Part shown: positions 18,656 to 27,505 of the stretch, piece by piece
Position numbering within the stretch: the first letter of the stretch is position 1
Layout of the letters: every line of letters begins with the position of its first letter
Position numbers and translations under genes: made by a program
Origin: Calothrix sp. C42_A2020_038
GTDB lineage: Bacteria; Cyanobacteriota; Cyanobacteriia; Cyanobacteriales; Nostocaceae
DNA: 64,000 nucleotides
Assembly: GCA_015272395.1 (NCBI GenBank)
Contig: JACYLQ010000034.1
Coordinates: forward strand, 1 to 64,000
Reading direction: 5' to 3'
Notes under the pieces: model-generated
Seen by the model: only the letters and a program-made list of their open reading frames with translations
What the model was told of the DNA's origin: nothing
Databases searched by the model: none

Positions 18656-19297
18656 TTAACCCCCATCCTCTACTGGACACCCCAACCGCACAGCTAAATT
18701 CTGACAATGTTGCGTAACTTGGGGCTGCAAACTGTCGCTTATAATCGGATTGGGCGGTAAATTTTCTGCAAACAACCGTCCAGGATGTATTTCATCCCAC
18801 ATCGAACGCATTTGCCCTCCTCGTCCCTTACCCGGTGCATGGATACCAAAGCCAGAGATAATACTACACCACAGGGGCTGAAAATGCCGTATCAACACTG
18901 ATTCCCCCCAAGCAACCAAATCAACTGCCATCGCCAACACCGTAAAATCAAAATCCGCAACATCAAGATTTGTGGCTTGACGAATGGAACTTCGATGCTC
19001 TCTCAAACGCCCAATTAACCCTCCCGTCACGCTTTCTTTGCCAGTACGCTTGCCTGGGTTCTCAGCCTTCCCGATGTAAATCGGCATACAGCAAGAATTT
19101 TGGTTAGCAACCCGAATACCTGAATACAAGGGAAATTCTCCCCTGTAATAAAGTAAATAGATACCAACATAGCCAGCTAACTCTTCTTTAAATTCTTCGA
19201 GTTCGGTGAGAGGATGACACTCCTGTCTAGCCTGGAATCCAATTAACTGGTCGCGCAAGGTGGCAGGTGCTTGAAAAACCTCTAAGGGCATGAGCAA
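18656..19297 (-). CDS. Eco29kI-family type II restriction endonuclease (GIY-YIG)
   Basis: This 213-residue protein matches the Eco29kI family in size and layout. GIY is at 45-47, PIYIGKAENPGKRTG at about 72-86, GLIGRLREHRSS carries the catalytic Arg and His (R97/R99, H101), E132 is in AWGESVLIRHF, and GFGIHAPGKGRGGQ follows. Eco29kI itself cuts CCGCGG; this enzyme's site is not known. The catalytic Asn normally found after PLW in this nuclease class appears here as Cys144 (PLWCSII), which may reduce activity. It sits 6 bp downstream of the methyltransferase and is transcribed with it. Confidence 0.82.
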   Translation of the reverse strand: MLMPLEVFQAPATLRDQLIGFQARQECHPLTELEEFKEELAGYVGIYLLYYRGEFPLYSGIRVANQNSCCMPIYIGKAENPGKRTGKESVTGGLIGRLREHRSSIRQATNLDVADFDFTVLAMAVDLVAWGESVLIRHFQPLWCSIISGFGIHAPGKGRGGQMRSMWDEIHPGRLFAENLPPNPIISDSLQPQVTQHCQNLAVRLGCPVEDGG

Positions 19298-19303
19298 TTA
19301 TTA

Positions 19304-20503
19304 CTAAATAGCACCTATCATCTTCCTGCAAACTGTCAGTTCTTGCAAATGGCAGCGAATGCTAGAAGCAATAATATAAGCAAGGGTGACAGGAACCGCA
19401 TTACCAATTTGACGCATCGACTCACCCCACGCACAAGGAAAATAATAATCCGAGGGGAAAGTTTGCAATCTCGCCGCCTCCCGTACCGTAAAGTAACGCA
19501 CTTCTCCTGATGGCAGGGCAAGCATATTCTCTCCACCGGGGACACCATGTACTCCTGCTTTCAAGGTTTTGGCAGGCTCATCTAAAGGACTACCTGTGTG
19601 TCCTGGGTAACTCCTCGCTCCTGGAATATAGATATGGTTGGGTATTGATGAAGCTATATCAACGTTTTCAGGTGGTGGTAGGTCAGAAATCGCATCCCGG
19701 ACAGTACACCAGGGAGCAGCCATTGTACCCAACAAATTTGCTCCAAATCGTTCCAAACGCGATCGCAATTTTGCACTACACTCTGGACGGTCATTACTAG
19801 AAATACCGTGGCGTTCCCAATACTCACATGTCACCCACTTTTGCCAAATCAACGCTTCTTCGGTATGGGTTGATTCGGGAAATGACCAATTAGCATTCAA
19901 ATCGGAACGAAAACCCACTATAAAAACCCGTTCCCGCTTCTGAGGTACACCATAATCAGCTGCATTGAGCAACCTAAAAGTAACCCAATAACCAAGGTCA
20001 TCGTTAGCACCACTGTTGTGATGGCGTTCCAGTCGCACCAAATGGTCAACCCAGGACTCATTACTGTTGGGCTGCAGCTCAGGGTGGGCAAGCTGTAAAG
20101 TAATATACTCAAAATAATTGATAAAATTTTGACGCAATAACCCCCGCACATTCTCAATCAGGAAGGCTTTAGGGCGTAGTTCGCGCACTGCTTGAAAAAA
20201 TAGTGGGAACATATCCCGCTCGTCCTTATGGGCACCATGCCTACCACCAATCGAAAACGGCTGACAAGGTGGACCACCAGCCAGTAAATCTATTTCCCCA
20301 TCAACAGTAGAAAAATCAAAATCCACCACGTCCATTTCATAGACGCACCAGTCGCTAACAACGGCAATACCTCGCTGTTGATTTTCCCGGATGGTGTGGC
20401 AGCTGTGCTTATCCCGTTCGACGAGTGCCAAATGATGGAAACCAGCCATCGCTGTTCCTAGAGCCAAACCTCCAGCACCTGTAAATAACTCTACTGATTT
20501 CAC
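19304..20503 (-). CDS. DNA (cytosine-5) methyltransferase of a type II R-M system
   Basis: This 399-residue protein has all main C5-methyltransferase motifs: I (ELFTGAGGLALG, about 5-16), IV (GGPPCQPFS with catalytic C80), VI (ENVRG, about 117-121), VIII (QKRERVFIVG), and IX/X (VREAARLQTFPSDY, IGNAVPV). The region between VIII and IX holds the target-recognition segment. It should protect the host from the nuclease encoded 6 bp downstream. The start ATG at 20503 (KSVELFTGAG follows) is the only sensible one. It contains one of the two GCGATCGC sites seen in the window and no GGCGCC, unlike its surroundings, which suggests transfer. Confidence 0.93.
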   Translation of the reverse strand: MKSVELFTGAGGLALGTAMAGFHHLALVERDKHSCHTIRENQQRGIAVVSDWCVYEMDVVDFDFSTVDGEIDLLAGGPPCQPFSIGGRHGAHKDERDMFPLFFQAVRELRPKAFLIENVRGLLRQNFINYFEYITLQLAHPELQPNSNESWVDHLVRLERHHNSGANDDLGYWVTFRLLNAADYGVPQKRERVFIVGFRSDLNANWSFPESTHTEEALIWQKWVTCEYWERHGISSNDRPECSAKLRSRLERFGANLLGTMAAPWCTVRDAISDLPPPENVDIASSIPNHIYIPGARSYPGHTGSPLDEPAKTLKAGVHGVPGGENMLALPSGEVRYFTVREAARLQTFPSDYYFPCAWGESMRQIGNAVPVTLAYIIASSIRCHLQELTVCRKMIGAI

Positions 20504-20656
20504 GTTTTTAATGCTTCATGAAAACAAAAGATATTTAGTAAAAGATTTACCAATGAGTGATAGATAAGTAATTATAAGAGTAAATTGACGCAGATTTAAA
20601 TGCAAGAATTGTAGTAAACCTTTTAGTGAAACCTTAGATTTTGTAGGAAGTAAGAA

Positions 20657-20876
20657 AAATTTTACTCATAGATATCACGTTGAAGCGTTCCCTGTTGAAA
20701 TAGCTTCTAAATAGCTTTATCCGAGACAGCGCTAACCAAATACCGCGCGTTTCGTTATCCAATAAATAAACTTTACCAATTACTGCTGCAAAAGCTTCAG
20801 CAATACTGCTAGATATACTGATTATCGCTTGTTCCTAAGTAAGTTTAAACGACATTGCCTTCACAGTGTTCTAGAC
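20657..20876 (-). pseudogene. N-terminal remnant of a second terB, separated from its C-terminus by the R-M genes
   Basis: The minus strand gives NTVKAMS, a frameshifted piece, then AEAFAAVIGKVYLLDNE followed by TRGIWLALSRIKLFRS. It aligns with NTVKEAMT, AEAFAAITLSVVTSD and ARGISAVLSRMKMYRS of the intact TerB at 17757-18200. Several stops and shifts interrupt it. The middle of the gene is not seen; its place is taken by the R-M pair. The interval 20504-20656 holds the presumed R-M promoter. Confidence 0.8.
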
Positions 20877-20979
20877 AAACACTTACAAACAATCAAGCAC
20901 AATAATGTACTTTTGTTAAGATAGAATCGGTGTAAGGTTGGGATGAGAATGCCCTTTCGCTTGAATTTACTGATATTAC

Positions 20980-21117
20980 TTAGCGGTGGCTAGTCTTTTC
21001 TATCGACTCAATTACTGCTAAACCGATACCAGAAGCTGCCATAAGCAGTATTGTAGAAGCCAAAAAGGCATTGACAAGAATCCGGAGGGCATCATCGAAG
21101 AAAATATAGCTGTCCAT
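20980..21117 (-). CDS. small single-span membrane protein, 45 residues
   Basis: ATG at 21117 is preceded by an AGAGGA ribosome site (minus strand). The frame codes for 45 residues: MDSYIFFDDALRI, one long hydrophobic helix (LVNAFLASTILLMAASGIGL, about 14-33), then VIESIEKTSHR and TAA. The N-in/C-out sense is not clear. Size and shape resemble small photosystem or NDH subunits, but I cannot assign it to any of them. It stands alone, with a possible promoter in 21118-21260. Confidence 0.6.
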   Translation of the reverse strand: MDSYIFFDDALRILVNAFLASTILLMAASGIGLAVIESIEKTSHR

Positions 21118-21902
21118 TGTTTTGTCCTCTACTTTTATCCTCTATAAGGTTGGTGTGTTAGTAATATTTACTTCTCCACACCCTGGCAGTCAAATTTCGT
21201 TAAAAATTTGCTCTCTTAAGCATCTTAACAAAACTTTAGCTAAATAATAACGTAGTTTTAGAAAAAATCATCCTAAAGGTAGGATGACTTTTTAATGAGG
21301 ATTTGTTATCTGTCATACTGGTAACACAGTTTTCGTAAAATTTCGGTCTTTAGTACTACCAGTATTTTTGAGTATTTGCAAAAAGTTAAGATGATGACTA
21401 AGTAAATATAAAATTTTACGTATGAATATCTGAAAATTAGGACAGCTATTTAGGACATCCGTGGGTAGCTATATCTAATAAAAACAAGATTTTCAAAGAA
21501 TTCACGAGTCAAATGAATCTCTATATGTATCCACGCCTCATAAACGATGTTTTTGAGACAAAATCACATATTCATAAATCTATATTTGTTTTAATCCAGA
21601 AGTGTAATCTTTAACTTGCAATTATCAAAAAAATACAAAATCGTCTGAGAGAATATTGGAATTTATAATAGTTAACATAAGAAAATTACACAGGAATTGT
21701 TACAGAATTGCAATAATCCGCGCGTTGAAGCTGTAAATGTAAACCGAAGGGTTTCCGCAGGGTAGCATCTAAGTACACGAGTGAAACCTAGATATTACCC
21801 TGCATAGACCGCTACGCTCCACTTGCGTAGGACAATTTATACCTTATTCAACTTTTCAAACATGTTCTTAGATGTTTCGCTGTGCTAAACATAACATTTA
21901 AG
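21118..21902. other. spacer with two hairpins, no gene
   Basis: CATCCTA (21269-21275) and TAGGATG (21280-21286) form a hairpin flanked by A and T runs, a terminator usable in either direction. ATACTGGTA (21315-21323) is inverted at 21357-21365 as TACCAGTAT and followed by TTTTT. The stretch TTTAGTACTAC there resembles the hairpin repeat at 10953. I see no gene here. Confidence 0.5.
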
Positions 21903-24161
21903 TTAAGTAGTTGCGGATTTTGTAATAGCGACAACAGAAGGTTTTGGTGGAGCGTCAGGATTTTTACTGGGCCAATTAGAGCCTAGTGGAACTTTACGAG
22001 TTTGAGAAAATTCTTCGCCAGTAACAGTTGTGACTGTAAATTCTCTTGTTTCTAAAGCTTGATTTTTGCGAATACCATTTTTTTCTCCGGGATGCTGTAC
22101 CGCGAGAAACATTGTTTGCTCATCTGGGGTAAAGCAGGGCCCTGTTGTTTCGCACTCCATTGGTCCGGTCGCAAACAGAAATGCTTTGCCTGCGTCTGAA
22201 CCACTTGTGGGAATATACCACATGCTATTGTTGCCAAATAAACCAGATATACTTGCTGGTTTACCATCATCATCAATACGACTTTTTACCGCTTGGTTAA
22301 GTTTACTGGTAGACATATCTGTCACCATCCATACATTGCCACCCCGGTCTACCATCAGATTATCTGGGTTAGCAAAACCAAGACCACCTGCTGATGGTTC
22401 ACCTCCTGTTGCCAACATTGCCCAGCGGAAGGTATTTGCAGCAGGGTTGTTGTCATCTTCGGAAAGACGCATTATCCAACCATACTCGTAGGGAGTTTCA
22501 CCTTTGGGACCTTTGAATATCCTGATATCGGGGCCTCCTTCTTTATCGCTAGAACCGGAGGTAAAGCTAATAAATAAATCACCACTGGGGGCAATTACTG
22601 TGTCTTCTGGACGGGCAGTACAAGTGGCGCCTGCTGCATTCGCTGCATAGTGTGCGTCAATTAAGATGGCACCTTGTTTTTCTTGTGCATTACCAGTATA
22701 GAGGTCGTTGAGTTTTTTAAAATCTTTTTTGTACTGTGCAATTTGTTCGTCCTTAGTAACTTCTAAATTTCCACCAGGAATGGGGTCTGGAAGTTGAAAT
22801 AAAGTCTTTTTATCTGCTTGTTTTGATGTTTTAGTTTCAGGACCTTTTGGCAAACGAATCAAATTACCAGCGATGTTACTGGGAAGGTCTGGGTCAATAG
22901 GTGTATCTGGTTTTAAAGGTATCCAACGACCTGTACCGTCAGAGTTAAATTTGGCAGCGTAGAGCATTCCTTGTTGTAAAAGCTTCGTATTAGCTTTGTC
23001 TTTGGGGTCATTCACTTTTTTGCTACTGACAAATTTGTAAAGATGACCTCCTCGACGGTCACATCCAGAATAAAATGCTAAAGGTTTCCCTGCTTCAACA
23101 CGCACACCAACAGCTTCATGACGATAGCGTCCAAGCCAAGTATGTTTCACACCATAGTCTTCAGCATTAGTTGGGTCTACTTCCACAATCCAACCATACT
23201 TGTTGGCAGCTAATCCAAAAACATTTCCCTGTCCAAAAAGTTCTTCATCACCCAGAGCAAAGGGTCGTTTGCCTGGTTCAAAAGACGTGCCATCAGCATA
23301 TACTGGCTCTGGAACTTGGGCTTGAAAGTTTTCTTCGGCACTCAAAACAGTACCCCAAGGTGTAGTACCACCCGCACAGTTACCAAAAGTTCCAATGATG
23401 CGGTCAGCAAGTTTATCAATATAACCAAACCCTTGTTTTTTGCGAAATACTGCTACAGCAGGGCCAGTTGCCTGCAGATAGCGTCCATCCTCTAAACCAG
23501 AGATACCACTAATTCGCCTGTCAGCCTTTGAATTGGTTCTTTCCCATTTACCATCGGCATTTTTGCGAATCGAAATAATACCAAGTCCTTGATCTAACAG
23601 CGCTTCTTTTGATATTTCTCGAATTTTTGCTTTGTTAGGGTCTTTATCTGGCAAATCAAAAGCATTGATTTCGCTTTTCTTCGACGCTTGACCTTTGAGA
23701 GTAGTTTTAACTTCATCAAATGGCAACGATTTACCAATCACTTGTTGGTAAGTTTGCATCCAAGGAATAGGACTGATATATTCAAAATTGACTGCTAGAT
23801 ACCCTTCATTTTCGCTTGTTGGGATAAAAGATAAGTAATCGTTGTTGTAACCAAAACGGGAATCACCAACTTTATCTCCCCAAGAAGCAATGACTTGGTA
23901 TTGATAACCCTCTGGCAATACCAAATCATCAACTACCTCAAAAGCGCTGTATTGTTCCTTCTGCTGTTCTGGTTTCAACCCGTCTGTTTGCAGGGGAATA
24001 ACGCTTTTGATTGGGTTGAATGACAATGATGCTTTGACTCCTGGTGTTGTTGTCGATGGTGTGAAAGTAGCCTGACGATTGCATCCAGTTAAAGAACCCA
24101 AAGCAACGGCGCCTGCGCTTCCCCCCATCAATAACAAAAATTCTCGACGTTGAATACTCAT
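21903..24161 (-). CDS. phoX: PhoX-family alkaline phosphatase (DUF839), Tat-exported lipoprotein-like
   Basis: The 752-residue protein has a twin-arginine signal RREFLLLMG (5-13) with a hydrophobic core ending in a lipobox LTGC (C27), so it should be exported folded by Tat and possibly lipid-anchored. The mature part is a PhoX beta-propeller: VVDDLVLPEGYQYQVIASWG, GNCAGGTTPWGTVLSAEEN (metal/phosphate-binding Cys-Glu segment), YKFVSSKKVNDP and FADPEN-type metal loops such as FANPDNLMVDRGGNVWMV. PhoX uses Ca and Fe to release phosphate from organic esters during phosphate limitation. A candidate Pho box lies 70-100 bp upstream. Confidence 0.9.
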   Translation of the reverse strand: MSIQRREFLLLMGGSAGAVALGSLTGCNRQATFTPSTTTPGVKASLSFNPIKSVIPLQTDGLKPEQQKEQYSAFEVVDDLVLPEGYQYQVIASWGDKVGDSRFGYNNDYLSFIPTSENEGYLAVNFEYISPIPWMQTYQQVIGKSLPFDEVKTTLKGQASKKSEINAFDLPDKDPNKAKIREISKEALLDQGLGIISIRKNADGKWERTNSKADRRISGISGLEDGRYLQATGPAVAVFRKKQGFGYIDKLADRIIGTFGNCAGGTTPWGTVLSAEENFQAQVPEPVYADGTSFEPGKRPFALGDEELFGQGNVFGLAANKYGWIVEVDPTNAEDYGVKHTWLGRYRHEAVGVRVEAGKPLAFYSGCDRRGGHLYKFVSSKKVNDPKDKANTKLLQQGMLYAAKFNSDGTGRWIPLKPDTPIDPDLPSNIAGNLIRLPKGPETKTSKQADKKTLFQLPDPIPGGNLEVTKDEQIAQYKKDFKKLNDLYTGNAQEKQGAILIDAHYAANAAGATCTARPEDTVIAPSGDLFISFTSGSSDKEGGPDIRIFKGPKGETPYEYGWIMRLSEDDNNPAANTFRWAMLATGGEPSAGGLGFANPDNLMVDRGGNVWMVTDMSTSKLNQAVKSRIDDDGKPASISGLFGNNSMWYIPTSGSDAGKAFLFATGPMECETTGPCFTPDEQTMFLAVQHPGEKNGIRKNQALETREFTVTTVTGEEFSQTRKVPLGSNWPSKNPDAPPKPSVVAITKSATT

Positions 24162-24230
24162 TAGACGTGGTATAATATACTAATATGTGAACTCAGGCAA
24201 ATAAATTTAACCTTAGTTAGTTATTCCACT

Positions 24231-24260
24231 GTAGTTATTTAATTTTAAGAATAGGTTAAT
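24231..24260 (-). promoter_or_regulatory. candidate Pho box upstream of phoX
   Basis: On the minus strand ATTAACCT (24260-24253), CTTAAAAT (24249-24242) and ATAACTAC (24238-24231) are spaced exactly 11 bp apart. The cyanobacterial PhoB (SphR) box is three CTTAACCT-like octamers with 3-bp gaps. The first unit matches 7 of 8 positions, the second about 6, the third weakly. Its position fits control of phoX. Confidence 0.4.
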
Positions 24261-24344
24261 GGATTCTCGCATCTGACTTTTCACGTCATGGAGAAACCTA
24301 ACCATCTAATACCGCAGGCAAATCATTATGGTAAAGTCGGCTAG

Positions 24345-25439
24345 CTACACTGTTTGCAGTTTTTTAGTTCGTCCAGTTGTTTGGCTTATTTCTCGACTAG
24401 TCCGCTGCAATTCATGTAGGATTGGAAGACGGTCTTTTTCAAATGTTGTTAGTGCTTCGTCGATTGTTGCTGATAATGTTAGATAATTGACAAATTCTAC
24501 AGCATCTTCAAGACCACTACTCATTCCTTGCGCTCTTGATGGACTTTTTGCATGTGCAGCGTCTCCTAGAATTATGACTCGATTCACAACTATTCGCTGT
24601 ATTGGGTTGATATCGTAAGAGTAACGGCAAACAATATTTTCTTGAGGTGTCATTTCAATAGTTTGACGAATGGTGTCAGGCAGTTTCGCTAACTCTTCTA
24701 GTGGAATTTGGGTATTTCGTGGTGAGTGCAATCCTTTTTCGTCTTCTGGTTGCTCGCATTCAACAAAAAATCCCCAGTGACAGCGGTTTTGACCGATATT
24801 AAATGCGTTTGCGTAAACACCCCGCGCACGAATATAGACTACAAAGTCCCCTTCAGAAAACATGTAATTATCTGGTGCAATACCTCGCCACACAATATCT
24901 CCGAGGTAAGATGGTTGAATATCAGACTGTACAAAATTTCTAACTTTGGAATTTAATCCATCTGTACCAATCAATAAGTCTCCTTCCCAGAATTGACCGT
25001 TACGAAATCTTGCTATTACTTTACTATTGTTTGACTCTACAGACTCTAAACTATGGTCAAAATATAAGTTTTCTGAACTTACTCGTCGCAATAATGCTTC
25101 TGTAATATCTTTTCGATGTACCACAACAGCGGGAAAACCGTTCTTTGCTTCTGCTTCTGCTGCTGAATTAGAAAATGCGATTTCACCCTTGAGGTTACGA
25201 AACTCATATGTATTGACTTTTACACCTGCTTGAATAATCTCATCGCTGAGTTTTTTGTCATAAATTGACAAAGCTTGTAACCCACGAGCAATCATCAAAA
25301 TACCACATCCATCTACTCTAGGTTGCGGCGCCCGTTCAAATAAAGAAACATCAAAACCCCGATTTTTCAATAATATAGCCAGATACAATCCGGTGGTGCC
25401 AGCACCGACGATTCCGATTTTTGTTTGCGTTGAAATCAT
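24345..25439 (-). CDS. FAD-dependent monooxygenase (PHBH-fold)
   Basis: The protein is about 364 residues from the ATG at 25439 (STQTKIGIVGAGTTG follows). A start at 25502 would add 21 residues without domain content. It has an N-terminal GxGxxG FAD motif, the DG motif GDLLIGTDGLNSKVR (about 145-160) and the late FAD motif RVIILGDAAHAKSPSRAQG. This is the salicylate/zeaxanthin-type aromatic or polyene hydroxylase fold. The substrate cannot be told. It is divergent from ureE. Confidence 0.83.
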   Translation of the reverse strand: MISTQTKIGIVGAGTTGLYLAILLKNRGFDVSLFERAPQPRVDGCGILMIARGLQALSIYDKKLSDEIIQAGVKVNTYEFRNLKGEIAFSNSAAEAEAKNGFPAVVVHRKDITEALLRRVSSENLYFDHSLESVESNNSKVIARFRNGQFWEGDLLIGTDGLNSKVRNFVQSDIQPSYLGDIVWRGIAPDNYMFSEGDFVVYIRARGVYANAFNIGQNRCHWGFFVECEQPEDEKGLHSPRNTQIPLEELAKLPDTIRQTIEMTPQENIVCRYSYDINPIQRIVVNRVIILGDAAHAKSPSRAQGMSSGLEDAVEFVNYLTLSATIDEALTTFEKDRLPILHELQRTSREISQTTGRTKKLQTV

Positions 25440-25635
25440 ATTAATATTAATACTAGTTACAGTTTCCAAGATAAGCTCATCTACATGAATAGACACTATC
25501 ATTTCGCAACTTTTTATTAAATTATCTTGACAAAATTTTCTCTAGCTTATGTATATATCTATGACTACAGCAACAGAAAGAGCTTTTCTCTCGTAAATCT
25601 GTAATAATCATTCTAAAGTTCAAAAAATTGTGAAA

Positions 25636-26079
25636 ATGTTAACAGTGACTCGGCGCCTACCAGCAAATCCAGATACGGTAGTAACTCTAACCCTTGCACT
25701 GACATCAGAAGAACGCACTCGCAGTCGTCACCGTTTTCAGACAGAAGATGGTAAAACTGTGTTCTTACGTTTACCACGGGGAACTGTGTTACACGATGGT
25801 GATATTTTAGTTGATGAAAATCACACCCTTGTCAGGATTGTCGCACAAGCTGAACCCGTGATTACAGTTACCGCAAACAGTCAGTCAGACTTACTCCGGG
25901 CAGCTTATCATTTAGGAAATCGTCACGTACCAGTTGAAATTACACCCCACTATTTACGATTGGCGCCAGATAGTGTCCTACAATCAATGCTTGAACACTT
26001 GGGGTTACATATAAAATCGGAAATCTCAACATTTCACCCGGAAACTGGTGCTTATGGACACCATCACCATCACGAATAA
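25636..26079 (+). CDS. ureE: urease accessory protein UreE (nickel metallochaperone)
   Basis: About 147 residues from the ATG at 25636 ([12 protein letters not shown] follows); a GTG two codons earlier is possible. The N-terminal peptide-binding domain has [14 protein letters not shown], and the metal-binding domain has [13 protein letters not shown]. The C terminus is His-rich ([10 protein letters not shown]), as expected for binding Ni(II). UreE hands nickel to UreG for loading into urease. It overlaps ureF and starts the ureE-ureF-ureG operon. Confidence 0.95.
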   Translation: MLTVTRRLPANPDTVVTLTLALTSEERTRSRHRFQTEDGKTVFLRLPRGTVLHDGDILVDENHTLVRIVAQAEPVITVTANSQSDLLRAAYHLGNRHVPVEITPHYLRLAPDSVLQSMLEHLGLHIKSEISTFHPETGAYGHHHHHE

Positions 26080-26743
26080 TAATCTTCTCTGGCTTTTACA
26101 ACTTACAAGTCCATCTTTACCTGTAGGTGCATATAGTTATTCAGAAGGTTTAGAAACACTAGTAGACAATGGTGTGATTGTATCTCATCATACTCTCATG
26201 CACTGGTTAAGGACAGAATTAAAATACGGTGCGATTCGTTTGGATGCAGCCGTAATAGTACGGGTATATCAAGCATTGCATAACCAAGACTTTGAAGCAC
26301 TTACACGTTGGAATATGTGGTTAACAGCAGTACGAGAAACCGAGGAATTACGTAACAGTAGTTTACAAATGGGACGTTCATTAACTCAACTACTAGAAAA
26401 ACTGGAGCCGGAAATTAAGATAATTAGTGACCAGATTGGTGGCAAGTGTAATTATGCAATAGCGTTCGGTATAGCTACTGCATATTGGAAAATAGATATT
26501 AATGCAGTATTACTGGGGTATTTACATAGCTGGGTAAGTAACCTTGTTACTGCTGGGGTAAAATTAGTTCCGTTAGGACAAACTACAGGACAACTTTTAT
26601 TGCTTAGTTTACAGCCATTCTTAACGAGCGCAGTCGAGGAAATATTAAAGTTGGAAGACGATGACTTAAGTTGTTGCAGTTGGGGTGTTTCCCTCGCGAG
26701 TATGCAACATGAGACACTATATACAAGATTATTTAGAAGCTAA
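26054..26743 (+). CDS. ureF: urease accessory protein UreF
   Basis: The all-helical protein of about 229 residues starts at the ATG at 26054 ([12 protein letters not shown] follows). It has the family signature [20 protein letters not shown] near the N terminus and [15 protein letters not shown] with a conserved Gly-Gln near the C-terminal third. UreF links UreD-urease to UreG and gates GTP-dependent nickel insertion. Its start lies inside the last 26 bp of ureE, so the two are translationally coupled. Confidence 0.95.
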   Translation: MDTITITNNNLLWLLQLTSPSLPVGAYSYSEGLETLVDNGVIVSHHTLMHWLRTELKYGAIRLDAAVIVRVYQALHNQDFEALTRWNMWLTAVRETEELRNSSLQMGRSLTQLLEKLEPEIKIISDQIGGKCNYAIAFGIATAYWKIDINAVLLGYLHSWVSNLVTAGVKLVPLGQTTGQLLLLSLQPFLTSAVEEILKLEDDDLSCCSWGVSLASMQHETLYTRLFRS

Positions 26744-26754
26744 TTTAGAGTTAT

Positions 26755-27348
26755 ATGACTTTTCGAGTTGGGGTTGCAGGTCCAGTTGGTTCAGGGAAAA
26801 CAGCATTAGTTGATGCTTTATGTAAAGCGATGCGTGACAAGTATAATTTGGCTGTAGTCACAAACGATATATATACACAAGAAGACGCACAATTTTTAGT
26901 TAGGTCACAAGCACTCGACCAAGACCGCATCTTAGGTGTAGAAACAGGTGGATGTCCTCACACTGCAATACGTGAAGATGCATCGATGAATTTAGCTGCT
27001 ATTGAACAGCTAGAAATACGCTTTGCAAATTTAGATTTAGTTTTTTTAGAAAGTGGTGGAGATAACCTAGCAGCAACTTTTAGTCCTGAATTAGTCGATT
27101 TAACTATATATGTTATTGATGTTGCTGCAGGTGATAAAATTCCGCGTAAAGGTGGTCCAGGAATTACCAAGTCTGATTTACTGGTAATTAATAAAACAGA
27201 TTTGGCACCTTATGTTGGCGCCGATTTAAATATAATGGAACGCGATGCCAAAAAAATGCGTGGTGATAAACCCTTTGTTTTTACCAATTTAAAAACTCAA
27301 GATGGGCTAAATAATGTAATTAAGTTTGTATCATTACATGTTGGGTGA
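26755..27348 (+). CDS. ureG: urease accessory GTPase UreG
   Basis: The 197-residue SIMIBI GTPase has the P-loop GPVGSGKTA (9-17), the metal-binding CPH motif in [14 protein letters not shown] (about 65-78), the switch [13 protein letters not shown] and the base-recognition NKTD (about 143-146). UreG dimerises around nickel and uses GTP to load urease. It follows ureF by 11 bp. The structural genes ureABC and ureD are not in the window. Confidence 0.97.
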   Translation: MTFRVGVAGPVGSGKTALVDALCKAMRDKYNLAVVTNDIYTQEDAQFLVRSQALDQDRILGVETGGCPHTAIREDASMNLAAIEQLEIRFANLDLVFLESGGDNLAATFSPELVDLTIYVIDVAAGDKIPRKGGPGITKSDLLVINKTDLAPYVGADLNIMERDAKKMRGDKPFVFTNLKTQDGLNNVIKFVSLHVG

Positions 27349-27505
27349 ATCGTAGCGAATGATAGAGGTGTATATTATGGATACAACACCTTTGTAAGAA
27401 GTTTTAGCTATAACGGAAGCTTCAGGGTAGAAGTTTGTTATTTATTTTGTCTCTCATTTTACAGCTTTAATCCAAATACTACCAGATGTCTGAACTAAGA
27501 ATATA

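Noticed and set aside
18440-20656. Transposon carrying the R-M genes
   Set aside because: No transposase and no terminal inverted repeats were seen; the 12-bp direct repeat is only at one side.
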